DNA of 64,000 bases from Streptomyces shenzhenensis. GTDB taxonomy: Bacteria; Actinomycetota; Actinomycetes; Streptomycetales; Streptomycetaceae. The stretch lies in NCBI RefSeq assembly GCF_021462265.1, contig NZ_JAJONF010000009.1:62001-126000 (forward strand), given 5' to 3'. Both the position numbers and the translations under genes were made by a program. Positions 43,584-51,584 of the stretch are shown one piece after another (within the stretch, counting starts at the first letter, position 1; every line of letters starts with the position of its first letter). Below the pieces are notes generated by a model that was not told the DNA's origin, did no database searches, and worked only from the letters and a program-made list of their open reading frames with translations.

Positions 43584-43681
43584 AGGCATGTTTCGCCAGG
43601 CATGTTTCGTCAGGCCTGCTTCCTCAGCAGTGGTTCTTCAGAGGTGCTTCTTCAGAGGTGCTTCTTCAGAGGTGCTTCTTC
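43584..43681. repeat. Seven-copy 14-base minisatellite between mhpC- and mhpD-like genes
   Basis: Seven consecutive 14-base units run without interruption: AGGCATGTTTCGCC, AGGCATGTTTCGTC, AGGCCTGCTTCCTC, AGCAGTGGTTCTTC, then AGAGGTGCTTCTTC three times. The array covers the whole intergenic gap and the last five codons and stop of the mhpC-like gene. Confidence 0.93.
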
Positions 43682-44568
43682 AGGAAGGCGACCGCCGCGG
43701 CGTTGAACTCCGCGGCGCCCTCCCACTGCGGCCAGTGCGCGGCGCCGCGGACCAGCAGGTACTCGCCGTCGGGGATCAGGGCGCACAGGCGCGCGCCCTC
43801 GGCCTCGTCGCCGGTCGGTTCGTTGTCGGTCCACACCATGAGGGCCGGGACCGGGAGCGCCGCGAAGTCGTCGTCCGTCACCTGGTTGCGCCGGCGCCGC
43901 TCCGGCTCCCGCAGCGCGGAGACGTTCGCCATGCTGAACCCTTCGCGGGCGTAGATCGCCTGGCGGACGCGGACGAGCTCGTCGGTGATGTGGTCCGGGT
44001 CGTGGATCACGACCTGCAGGCGCTTCTTCACGTTCTCGAAGGTCGGTTCGCTCACCGCGTGGGCGCTCACCGACTGGGTACGGTCCAGCCGCGACTCCCC
44101 AACCATCCGCCCGCCCGGGGCGGACAGGATCACCGTGCGCAGCCGGTCGGGGTGCTTGGGCGCGAACTTCAGCGCGAGCCAGCCGCCGAGCGACTCACCG
44201 GCGAGGTGCACGCGCTGCAGCTCCAGTGCGTCGAGCAGCGCGAGCAGGTGCTCCTCGTAGTCGCGGATCTCCAGCGGATGGTCGGACAGCGAGGTGTATC
44301 CGTGGCCCGGGTAGTCGTAGCCGATCACTCGGAAGCCCGCCTCGACGAACGCGCGGACGTTCTGCGTCCACGCCTCGATGTGGCCGCTGGTGCCGCTGGC
44401 GAGCACGACCGTCTGCGCGTCGGGAGCCGCTCCTTCGAAGTCGAGGACTCGGGTGCGGTAGCCGCCCGCGTCCACGTACCGCAGCGTGTGCGCCAGGTCC
44501 GCGATCTCCTCCCAGAAGGTCGCGAAGTGCGTCCTTCCCGCCTGGCTGGGGTTTCCTGCCCGGCTCAT
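43666..44568 (-). CDS. mhpC: Meta-cleavage product C-C hydrolase (MhpC-like)
   Basis: A 300-residue alpha/beta hydrolase. The nucleophile Ser is in AGESLGG, the oxyanion region is ASGTSGHIEAW, and the catalytic His is in RGAAHWPQWE. In context it should hydrolyse the ring-fission product of the MhpB-like dioxygenase into a dicarboxylate and 2-hydroxypentadienoate. Its ATG overlaps the dioxygenase stop by four bases. Its last codons (LKKHL and stop) are part of a 14-base tandem repeat, so the C-terminus has been shaped by repeat slippage. Confidence 0.85.
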   Translation of the reverse strand: MSRAGNPSQAGRTHFATFWEEIADLAHTLRYVDAGGYRTRVLDFEGAAPDAQTVVLASGTSGHIEAWTQNVRAFVEAGFRVIGYDYPGHGYTSLSDHPLEIRDYEEHLLALLDALELQRVHLAGESLGGWLALKFAPKHPDRLRTVILSAPGGRMVGESRLDRTQSVSAHAVSEPTFENVKKRLQVVIHDPDHITDELVRVRQAIYAREGFSMANVSALREPERRRRNQVTDDDFAALPVPALMVWTDNEPTGDEAEGARLCALIPDGEYLLVRGAAHWPQWEGAAEFNAAAVAFLKKHL

Positions 44569-45500
44569 GCGGTCACCGCCGCCTGGATGGCGAAGCCGGC
44601 GCCCCACTTCTCCACCGCCCAGTAGTGGTCGACGGCGAAGCGGTACGGGCCGTCGGTCGACAGCGCCGCGTAGGCGGCGATCCAGCTGCGCATCTCGTGC
44701 GCGGCCGAGCCGCCCTCCGCCATGAACCAGCCGTTCTCCCAGGCGTCGACCGGGGCGAGGTCGCCGGAGCGGAGCACGTCGAGGACGAGGGTGTCCCACT
44801 CCTCGTTCAGCGGGTCGCTCGGCGCCTTGCCGTCGGCGATCGCCTGGATGCCCTTGACGATCATCTGTTCACGCTCGTGGCGCTCCTCGGGCGAGGGCGC
44901 GTACGAGACCAGGCGCTCGTGCACGGTGTCGGGGGCACCGTCCCAGCGCGGGATCGGCGGGCTGTGGGAGATGCCGCCCGAGGCGAAGAACAGCACCTTC
45001 TTGTCCATCGCCCGGGCGGCCCGGCCGAACGCCTCGCCCAGCAGCCGCACCCGCCGCATCGGGGAGAGCGGCAGGCCGATCGCGTTCACGAACACGGGCA
45101 CGATCGGCTGGGTGAAGCCCTTCCCGAACACGAAGTCCAGGGGCTGGACCACGCCGTGGTCGACCTTCATCCGCTCGCTGCGGCCGATGTCGATGCCCTC
45201 GGCCAGCACTGCCGCGTGGAAGGCGCGGGCAGCGGCGCCGTCGACGGGGAGCGGCCCCGCTGTGGTGCCGTAGTCACCGACGCCTTCGGCCGCCGCACCG
45301 ACAGCCCACGGGGTCATCAGCGAGTACAGCTGCCCGTTGAAGTGATCGGGTCCGAAGACCACGACCAGGTCGGGGCCGTAGTCGGCGACGAACCGTGCGA
45401 CCTCGTCGATGGCGGCGTTGATCTCGGCGAACGTGTCCCCGCCGGGATCGACGTTGCCGAAGGAGGGCGCGTGGGAGAGCGCTGCGACGGCCAGTGGCAT
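44565..45500 (-). CDS. mhpB: 2,3-dihydroxyphenylpropionate 1,2-dioxygenase (MhpB)
   Basis: A 311-residue class III (LigB-type) extradiol dioxygenase, the same length as E. coli MhpB and similar throughout. SHAPSFGNVDP, VVVFGPDHFNGQLY, KVDHGVVQPL and ASGGISHSPPIP contain the conserved His residues for iron binding and catalysis. It opens the catecholic ring next to the diol. The ATG at 45500 has AGGGGA upstream. It is 50 bases after the transporter gene and overlaps the mhpC-like gene by four bases. Confidence 0.93.
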   Translation of the reverse strand: MPLAVAALSHAPSFGNVDPGGDTFAEINAAIDEVARFVADYGPDLVVVFGPDHFNGQLYSLMTPWAVGAAAEGVGDYGTTAGPLPVDGAAARAFHAAVLAEGIDIGRSERMKVDHGVVQPLDFVFGKGFTQPIVPVFVNAIGLPLSPMRRVRLLGEAFGRAARAMDKKVLFFASGGISHSPPIPRWDGAPDTVHERLVSYAPSPEERHEREQMIVKGIQAIADGKAPSDPLNEEWDTLVLDVLRSGDLAPVDAWENGWFMAEGGSAAHEMRSWIAAYAALSTDGPYRFAVDHYWAVEKWGAGFAIQAAVTA

Positions 45501-45550
45501 GGCGGTGGTTCCCCTTGCTCGGAGTGTTTCTCGGAAGTGGTGGACGGCGC

Positions 45551-46915
45551 TTACGCGGACTTGGCGGCGAGCGTGGGCTGCGGCTGGGCGTCCTGTCCGT
45601 CGGAGCGGCGCCCCAGGCCCAGGTGCAGGGCCAGGACGCAGAGGCCGGCGACGAGCATGGGCAGCGCGAAGACGGTGAAGGCCGCCCCCATCCCCATGCC
45701 GGCGTCGAAGGCCGCGCCGCCGACGATCGGCGCCGCGATGCCGCCGAACCGGCCGAAGCCGATGACGACGCCGAATCCGGTCGAGCGGGCCAGGGTCGGG
45801 TACAGCGTCGGGACGATCGCGTAGAAGGCGGCGGTGCCCGCGCAGAGGAAGAACGACGCCAGGAAGAGGGTCCACCAGGCGGTCGGCATCCCCGGCCCCG
45901 CGATGCCGAACAGCGACAGGGCGGCGGTGGCCAGGACCAGGAAGACCGGCGTGAGGAGGCGGACGTTGAACTTGCCGCCGAGGTAGCCGAAGAGCACGTT
46001 GCCGAGGATGCCGCCGATGCTGAAGGCGGCGACGAGCTGCGGGGCGAGCGCGGGGTTGTGGTTGGCGTCCGCGACGGTGCTCGGCGCCCAGTTCGTCATG
46101 AAGTAGAAGCTGAGCATGTACGCGAGGTATCCGACCATCATCAGCAGCGTGTAGAAGCCGGTCCGGCCGGTGAACACGGTGCGCAGCGAGCCCTTCGCCC
46201 TGACGGCCGTCGGGTCCGGCTCCGGGTGCGCCTCGACCGCGGGGCGGCCCATCTTGGCCAGGAGCGCGTTGAGCCGCGGCAGCGAGTCCGGGCGGCGGTT
46301 CTCGGAGAGCCAGGCGAGCGATTCGGGGAGGAAGACGAACGTGGCGACCGCGGCGACCGCGCTCACGGCGAACCCGACCCACCAGCCGAACTGCCAGCCG
46401 TGTGCGCCGAGCATCGGGCCCACGATCATGGCGCCGAGCAGCCCGCCGATGTTGATCGCGGCGGCGTAGAGGGCCATCACCAGGGAGTACACGCGCTTGC
46501 CCGTGTACTCGGCGAGGACGACGCCGGCCACGGCCACCAGGCAGCCGAGGCCGACGCCGGTGACGACGCGGCTCAGGACGAGGGGCCAGGTTCCGGTCTC
46601 CGGTGTCGCGAACGGGCCGATGAACATGCCGACCGCGATCGTCGCGGCGGAAAGGACGCCCATCTTGCGTCTGCCGATGCGATCGGCGAGCGGCGCGACG
46701 ATGATCGAGCCCACGAGCATGCCGATCAGGGCGCCGGACATGACGAGTCCGAGCTCGGCCTTCGAGACCCCGAAGCCCTTCTCGACGTACGGGGCGGCGA
46801 ACGACGTGAGCGAGACGTCGTAGCCGTCGAGCACGATCAGGGCGATCGCGACGACGACGGCGCGGATCTGCAGGCCGCTCATCTTCTCTTGAGCGAGATG
46901 ATCGGTGGTCCTCAT
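45551..46915 (-). CDS. MFS transporter, aromatic acid:proton symporter family (MhpT-like)
   Basis: A 454-residue 12-helix MFS protein of the AAHS type. The DGYD motif at about residues 30-33 (LDGYDVSLTSF) is required for substrate binding in PcaK-like carriers, and PLADRIGRRKMGV is the loop 2-3 signature. It should import the aromatic acid degraded by the operon. The ATG at 46915 has AGGAAG eight bases upstream. It is the first gene of the catabolic operon, about 95 bases from the candidate promoter. Confidence 0.9.
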   Translation of the reverse strand: MRTTDHLAQEKMSGLQIRAVVVAIALIVLDGYDVSLTSFAAPYVEKGFGVSKAELGLVMSGALIGMLVGSIIVAPLADRIGRRKMGVLSAATIAVGMFIGPFATPETGTWPLVLSRVVTGVGLGCLVAVAGVVLAEYTGKRVYSLVMALYAAAINIGGLLGAMIVGPMLGAHGWQFGWWVGFAVSAVAAVATFVFLPESLAWLSENRRPDSLPRLNALLAKMGRPAVEAHPEPDPTAVRAKGSLRTVFTGRTGFYTLLMMVGYLAYMLSFYFMTNWAPSTVADANHNPALAPQLVAAFSIGGILGNVLFGYLGGKFNVRLLTPVFLVLATAALSLFGIAGPGMPTAWWTLFLASFFLCAGTAAFYAIVPTLYPTLARSTGFGVVIGFGRFGGIAAPIVGGAAFDAGMGMGAAFTVFALPMLVAGLCVLALHLGLGRRSDGQDAQPQPTLAAKSA

Positions 46916-47009
46916 GGAGGGCTTCCTGTCTGGGGACAGGGCGGGCACGCGCCATCGCAGGCCCGCCGGGATGAGGTGGAGCGCGCAGCGGGTCGCGTTC
47001 CATGAGCGA

Positions 47010-47038
47010 AATCTAGAAGCAACGTTCTAGAATTGGCA
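47010..47038 (-). promoter_or_regulatory. Promoter and TetR operator of the catabolic operon
   Basis: TCTAGAA (47012-47018) and TTCTAGA (47025-47031) are a perfect 7-base inverted repeat with a 6-base centre. On the minus strand a possible -35 TGCCAA (47038-47033) and -10 TAGATT (47015-47010) flank it with 17 bases between them, so a bound repressor would cover the promoter. The adjacent TetR is the likely ligand-responsive binder. Confidence 0.6.
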
Positions 47039-47120
47039 TTACGATCGCTAGCGCCCATCACGGTGTCAAGGGCTGGCGCTGGATTTGGTAGAACGAGAGT
47101 CCGAAGAGCGAGGGGGACCA

Positions 47121-47756
47121 ATGGCTGCGAAGCGGAAGACCCACCGGGCGTCCGAGGTGTCGAAACGGGCGATCCTCGAGGCGGTGGTCTCGCTGGCGGT
47201 CGAGGCCGGGTACGAGGGCACCACCATGGCCGATGTCGCACGTGTGTCCGGTCTGCCGATCGGATCGGTCTACTGGCACTTCCAGAACAAGGAGCAGCTC
47301 TTCGTCGAACTGCTCGACTACTGCTGGGAGGTGTGGAAGCAGGCCCACGAGTCCGTCGGCGGCATGCGTGAGCTGCTACGACGCAGCATCACCGAGTCGG
47401 CGGCAGCCTCCGCGAGCCTGGCGGAACCGGCCGCCGCGTTCTGGAGCATCGGCCTCGTCTTCGCGTTCGAACGGCGCTTGGAGGACAACCTCGCCCGGCA
47501 GCGGTACCTCGCCATCCGGGAGGAGATGTTCCAGTTCGTCATCGCCCGGCTGCGGACCTCGTACCGGGAGGTGCCGGAGGACGTCGCGACCGAACTGGCG
47601 CACGACATGGCCGTCATGGGGCGCGCGCTCACCGACGGCTTCCGGGTGGCCGCGGCCGCCGGCGACGACACCGACTTCGCCCGGTACGCCGAGCTGGCCG
47701 CCGACGCGCTCGAGTCCCTGGTCGCCACCCGCCTGAAGGAGTACGCGCGTGCCTGA
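47121..47756 (+). CDS. TetR family regulator of the catabolic island
   Basis: A 211-residue TetR protein. The helix-turn-helix is at about residues 30-55 (TTMADVARVSGLPIGSVYWH, followed by FQNKEQLF). It is divergent from the 11.6-kb catabolic operon and co-directional with an SDR gene, with which it overlaps by eight bases. The dyad at 47012-47031 is its probable operator. The ATG at 47121 is chosen for the GAGGGGG upstream; a longer form starting 12 codons earlier is possible. Confidence 0.9.
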   Translation: MAAKRKTHRASEVSKRAILEAVVSLAVEAGYEGTTMADVARVSGLPIGSVYWHFQNKEQLFVELLDYCWEVWKQAHESVGGMRELLRRSITESAAASASLAEPAAAFWSIGLVFAFERRLEDNLARQRYLAIREEMFQFVIARLRTSYREVPEDVATELAHDMAVMGRALTDGFRVAAAAGDDTDFARYAELAADALESLVATRLKEYARA

Positions 47757-48477
47757 GACCCCCTCGTCCGCTGCCGGGAAGGTCGCGATCGTCGTCGGTG
47801 GCGGATCCGGAATCGGCGCCGCGTGCGTGCGGGAGTTCGCCGCGAACGGCTACCGGGTGGTCGCGATGTCGCCGTCGGGCCGGGCCCGGGCCCTGGCCAC
47901 ATCGCTCGGGGGTGCCGGTCTGGACGGCTCGAACACCAGCGTCGCGGACCTCGGGGCGTGCGTCGACCTCGCGGTGTCGCGGTACGGCCGGGTCGACGCG
48001 GTCGTCAACAGCAGCGGTCACGCGGCGCGCGGCCCGGTGCTCGAGATCACCGACGAGCAGTGGTCCGAGGGCGTCGACCTCTACCTGCTGAACGTCGTGC
48101 GCATGGCCCGCCTCGTGACACCCCAGCTGATCGCCTCCGGCGGCGGCGCGATCGTGAACATCTCCACCGCGGGCGTCTTCGAACCCGGCCCGATGTTCCC
48201 CGTGTCGGTGACGATGCGGGCGGCGCTGGCCTCCTTCACCAAGCTGTACGCCAACGAGTACGGCCCGCAGGGCATCCGGATGAACAACGTCCTCACCGGG
48301 CTGACCAAGGACGACCCCGGCACCGTCCCGCCCGACTGGACGAGCGGCATCCCGCTGCGCCGAGCGCAGAGCACCGCGGAGGCCGCCCGGATCGTACGCT
48401 TCCTGGCCGGCGAGGAGTCGGCCTACATGACCGGCCAGAACCTCCGCGTCGACGGTGGAGAGACCAAGTCGGTCTGA
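47749..48477 (+). CDS. SDR family protein lacking the catalytic Tyr and Lys
   Basis: A 242-residue short-chain dehydrogenase/reductase fold. The cofactor motif GGGSGIG (residues 18-24) and NSSG (87-90, in place of NNAG) are present, and Ser139 in NISTAG is conserved. Counting from that Ser, the Tyr and Lys of the YxxxK motif should be at 152 and 156, but the sequence there is PVSVTMRAAL, giving Val152 and Met156. It therefore probably cannot catalyse ordinary SDR redox chemistry. It may be a non-redox enzyme, a binding protein or a partner of the TetR it overlaps by eight bases. The start is a GTG. Confidence 0.82.
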   Translation: MPETPSSAAGKVAIVVGGGSGIGAACVREFAANGYRVVAMSPSGRARALATSLGGAGLDGSNTSVADLGACVDLAVSRYGRVDAVVNSSGHAARGPVLEITDEQWSEGVDLYLLNVVRMARLVTPQLIASGGGAIVNISTAGVFEPGPMFPVSVTMRAALASFTKLYANEYGPQGIRMNNVLTGLTKDDPGTVPPDWTSGIPLRRAQSTAEAARIVRFLAGEESAYMTGQNLRVDGGETKSV

Positions 48478-48614
48478 GGCTCACCCACTGCGTGAACCCC
48501 GCCCGTCACCCGACCGTGCAGCCGTCCCCCCGCCGTGCACGCGTGATCGATGCGCCCTTGCGCGGCTGGGCGCATCGTCGAGTCCGCGGGGCGGTATGAC
48601 GGCATCCGGCCTGG

Positions 48615-49511
48615 CTAGCCCTCGTCGAGCTTGCTGACCAGGCCGCGCAGCACCGGCCCGTACTCGGGGTGGGCGAGGGCGAAGGCCATCTGGGCGACGA
48701 GGTAGTCGGCCGGGTTGCCGGTGTCGTACCAGCGGCCCTGGATGACCTGCCCGTACACGGCCCGGCTGGCGGCGTAGGCGTTGATGGCGTCGGTCAGGTA
48801 CACCTCGCCGGTCCGGTGCTCGTACCAGCGGCGGGTCTGCTCGCGCAGCTCGTCGATGATGCCGGGGGTGACGACGTAGCCGCCGATGGCCGCGTACGGC
48901 GACGGCGCGTCGGCCGGCGCGGGCTTCTCGACCAGGCCGGTGATGCGCAACTGGCCGTCGCCGAGGTCCTCCTTGACTATGGGCACGCCGTAGCGCTGGG
49001 AGTCGGCGGGGTCCATGGGCAGCAGGGCCAGCACCGGGCAGCCGGTCTGCTCGTAGGCGCGGATCAGCTGCTGGGCGCGGGGCACCTCGGCGACGAACAC
49101 GTCGTCGGGCCAGAGCACGAGGACGGGCTCGTTGCCGAAGGAGCGGGCGGCGTTCAGCACGGGGGTGCCGTTGCCGTACGGGCCGTACTGGTCGAGGTAG
49201 GTGATGTGTCCCTTGCGGGCCAGCTCGGCGACCTCCTCGACGGCGTCCGCGTAGGCGGTCTTCCCGTCGCCGCGAAGCTGCTCGACGAGGGCCGGGTTGG
49301 GCCGGAAATGGTCCTGGATCAGGCTCTTCCCGCCCGAGACGACGATGGTGATGTCGGTGATCCCGGAGTCCACCAGCTCGCGCACGGTGTGCTCGATCAC
49401 CGGTTTGTCACCGACCGGGAGCATCTCCTTCGGCGTGGCCTTGGTCAGGGGCAGCAGGCGGGAGCCCAGCCCGGCGGCGGGGATCACGGCCCTGCGGATC
49501 GTCGGGGACAT
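48615..49511 (-). CDS. galU: UTP-glucose-1-phosphate uridylyltransferase
   Basis: A 298-residue nucleotidyltransferase. AAGLGSRLLPLTKATPKEML is the nucleotide-binding signature, and VLWPDDVFV (metal Asp), LVEKP and GRWYDTGNPADYL are typical of GalU. It makes UDP-glucose from UTP and glucose-1-phosphate for cell-wall polysaccharides and trehalose/galactose metabolism. GAGAGAGG lies upstream of the ATG. A TAGCGT box on the minus strand (49562-49557) might be its -10. It is convergent with the SDR gene across a 137-base gap. Confidence 0.95.
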   Translation of the reverse strand: MSPTIRRAVIPAAGLGSRLLPLTKATPKEMLPVGDKPVIEHTVRELVDSGITDITIVVSGGKSLIQDHFRPNPALVEQLRGDGKTAYADAVEEVAELARKGHITYLDQYGPYGNGTPVLNAARSFGNEPVLVLWPDDVFVAEVPRAQQLIRAYEQTGCPVLALLPMDPADSQRYGVPIVKEDLGDGQLRITGLVEKPAPADAPSPYAAIGGYVVTPGIIDELREQTRRWYEHRTGEVYLTDAINAYAASRAVYGQVIQGRWYDTGNPADYLVAQMAFALAHPEYGPVLRGLVSKLDEG

Positions 49512-49782
49512 CAGGCCTCTCTCGGTCGGACGGCATGCGGTGCACGAGGTACCGGGACGCTATCAACGCGGACTGTGCCGCCGGGAAACGTGGGCTGCCG
49601 GGGACACTTCGTCCAGGCGACGCGCGGGTGACGTCTCAGTAGACCACCAGCCGGCCCGAGCTCCGGGGCCGTAGGCGCGGCGATCTCGACCGAGGCCCCC
49701 GCGGCCGCGGCCGCCCCGGCCTCCAGCCGGCCGCCGCGGCGGCGGTCAGCACCCTCACGGAGGAGATGACCGAAGGCCCCGC

Positions 49783-50247
49783 TCAGGGGCTGCGGCGAAG
49801 CGGCAGGTCCACCTCGGCCCGTACGGTCTTGCCCGGTGCGCCGTCGCAGTCCCGCTCCAGCACCTCCCACCGATCGGCCAACGCGTCCACGAGCACGAGC
49901 CCGCGCCCGCCGGCGTCCAGCGGCCCCGACGGCCGTACCTCCCGGGGGCCGGGCGGCCGCCGTTCGGCCCGGGTGTCGGTGACCTCGATCCGCACGCTCC
50001 CCGTCACCGGCGAGAGCCGCAGCTCGAAGTCCCGCCCCGGCACCCGGCCGTGCGTCACGGCGTTCGCGGCCAGCTCCGCGACGATCACCGAGACCTTGTC
50101 GATCACCTCCGTCGACGCGAACCGTCCTCCCCACACGTGGAGTTGAGCAACGGCGAGATGGCGCGCGAGCCGGGCACCACGCGGGGTGCAACTCAGCCGC
50201 TGGGCGAGTGTTCGACTGACGGTGACGGTGATGGGGGGTGCGTCCAT
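49783..50247 (-). CDS. Anti-sigma-type ATPase (HATPase_c, RsbW-like)
   Basis: A 154-residue GHKL-fold protein. The N-box reads VIVAELAANAVTHG, the G1-like box is VEVTD-type (IEVTDTRAERRP), and GGRGLVLVDALADRW is the G2-like glycine segment. Streptomyces carry dozens of such small kinases/anti-sigma factors, often beside DUF5753/DUF397 pairs, as here. Its targets are unknown. CAGATT on the minus strand ends six bases before the ATG. The 271 bases between it and galU show no supportable gene. Confidence 0.88.
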   Translation of the reverse strand: MDAPPITVTVSRTLAQRLSCTPRGARLARHLAVAQLHVWGGRFASTEVIDKVSVIVAELAANAVTHGRVPGRDFELRLSPVTGSVRIEVTDTRAERRPPGPREVRPSGPLDAGGRGLVLVDALADRWEVLERDCDGAPGKTVRAEVDLPLRRSP

Positions 50248-50377
50248 GCCCCCAATCTGGCGCCTGGAACGGCCGGTTCACCAGGTGAGAGCCACGTACG
50301 CCGGGCCCGCGTACACGGTCACCGACTGGACCGTACCGGTGACTCGCCGTCACCATGTGGGGCGGGAGGTGGCCTAG

Positions 50378-51199
50378 GTGGGCGATGGAGTCGAGCCGGA
50401 GCCGTCGGACAGTCTGCGGACTTTCGGCGCGGTGGTCCAGGCGTTGCGCGAACACGCGGGGCTGAGCAGGGAGGAGTTCGGGGAGCGGGTGCGGTTCTCG
50501 AAACACACGGTGGCGTCGGTGGAGCTGGGGCGCCGCATGCCGGACGAGTCCTTCGTGGAGGCGGCGGAGGACGCGCTCGGAAACACGGGGGCCTTACGGC
50601 GGGCGGCGGGGCATGTGGCTCGGCAGCCGGGGTTGGCGGCTTGGTTCCGGCGGTGGGCGCGGATGGAGGCGGCGGCGATCACGCTGTACACCTACGAATG
50701 CCGGTTGCTTCCTGGGCTGTTGCAGACGGAGGCGTACGCGCGGACGTTGTTCACGCAGCAGCTTCCGCTGCTGGACGACGAACAGATCGAGGCCCAGTGG
50801 GTGGCCCGAGCGGACCGACAGCGACTGCTGCGCGAGCGCCCCAACACGGCGTTCAGCTTCATCCTGGAAGAGGGGGTGTTCCTGCGCCGGACCGGCGGGG
50901 CGGAGGTCACCAGGGAACTCATCGACCACGTACTGCGGCTGGCGGAGCTGCGGAACGTCGAGATCCAGGTCATGCCGCAGGTGCAGGAGACGCATGCCGG
51001 TTTGGACGGTCCTATGCGACTGCTGGAAACTCCGGAGAACCGCTGGTTCGCGTACTGCGAAGGCCAGGAGAGTGGTCAACTGATCGCTGATCCAAAAGTG
51101 GTCAGCATGCTCCAGATGCGGTATGCCAGGATGCGCTCGCAGGCTCACACTATTAGAGACTCAGTCGGCCTGCTGAAGCGGATGCGAGGGGACTTATGA
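50378..51199 (+). CDS. XRE regulator with DUF5753 domain, contains a TTA codon
   Basis: A 273-residue protein with an N-terminal helix-turn-helix (about residues 20-50, LSREEFGERVRFSKHTVASV, then ELGRRMPDES) and a DUF5753 ligand/partner domain (LLPGLLQTEAYARTLF onward). Such proteins pair with DUF397 proteins in Streptomyces developmental and antibiotic control, as in the WhiJ/AbaA-like systems. Leu73 is encoded by TTA at 50594-50596, in frame, so translation should depend on the bldA tRNA. The GTG start has GGAGG about nine bases upstream, and the stop overlaps the DUF397 start (ATGA). Confidence 0.92.
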   Translation: MGDGVEPEPSDSLRTFGAVVQALREHAGLSREEFGERVRFSKHTVASVELGRRMPDESFVEAAEDALGNTGALRRAAGHVARQPGLAAWFRRWARMEAAAITLYTYECRLLPGLLQTEAYARTLFTQQLPLLDDEQIEAQWVARADRQRLLRERPNTAFSFILEEGVFLRRTGGAEVTRELIDHVLRLAELRNVEIQVMPQVQETHAGLDGPMRLLETPENRWFAYCEGQESGQLIADPKVVSMLQMRYARMRSQAHTIRDSVGLLKRMRGDL

Positions 51200-51435
51200 C
51201 CACCAACCTGGCCTGGTTCAAGAGCAGTTACAGTGGCGGCTCGGGCGACGACTGCATCGAAGTCGCCCTCTCCTGGCACAAGTCCAGCTACAGCAGCAGC
51301 GGCTCCGGCGATTGCGTCGAGGTCGCCACCTGCCCCACCAGCATCCACATCCGCGACTCCAAGAACCGCCAGGGCCCCCAACTGGCCCTCTCCCCCGCCG
51401 CCTGGGCCGGCTTCCTCGCGTACGCCGGGCGGTGA
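51196..51435 (+). CDS. DUF397 protein with duplicated core motif
   Basis: A 79-residue protein. The DUF397 core (W-x-KSSYS...G-x-CVEVA) occurs twice: WFKSSYSGGSGDDCIEVA at residues 7-24 and WHKSSYSSSGSGDCVEVA at 27-44. The normal C-terminal part (IHIRDSKNRQGPQLALSPAA) follows. The usual protein has one copy, so the first half has been duplicated. It overlaps the DUF5753 regulator by four bases and probably acts as its partner. Confidence 0.92.
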   Translation: MTTNLAWFKSSYSGGSGDDCIEVALSWHKSSYSSSGSGDCVEVATCPTSIHIRDSKNRQGPQLALSPAAWAGFLAYAGR

Positions 51436-51584
51436 CGACCGCCGGATACCGGTCCGGTCTCACTCGCACATCGGCCGGATGGGGAACCGGCCAAGGGTAC
51501 GCAAAATGCCCGGCCCCCCTCATTCACGCTCTGAACAGCGTGATTTGATCCCGGTACTGCGAGTCCACCAGGGGGGATCCAGCC

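Noticed and set aside
43584..43681. Possible cluster of ribosome binding sites or peptide-coding leader
   Set aside because: The 14-base periodicity explains the sequence better, and no frame gives a plausible leader peptide. A tuning role is kept only as a hypothesis in the findings.
35343..48477. Recent horizontal transfer of the catabolic island
   Set aside because: No integrase, transposase, tRNA junction or flanking direct repeat is visible, and GC content and codon choice look like the rest of the window. It may still be acquired, but the sequence does not show it.
49512..49782. Possible remnant gene between galU and the anti-sigma-type ATPase
   Set aside because: Short minus-strand frames exist but lack a start, a family match or the expected codon pattern.
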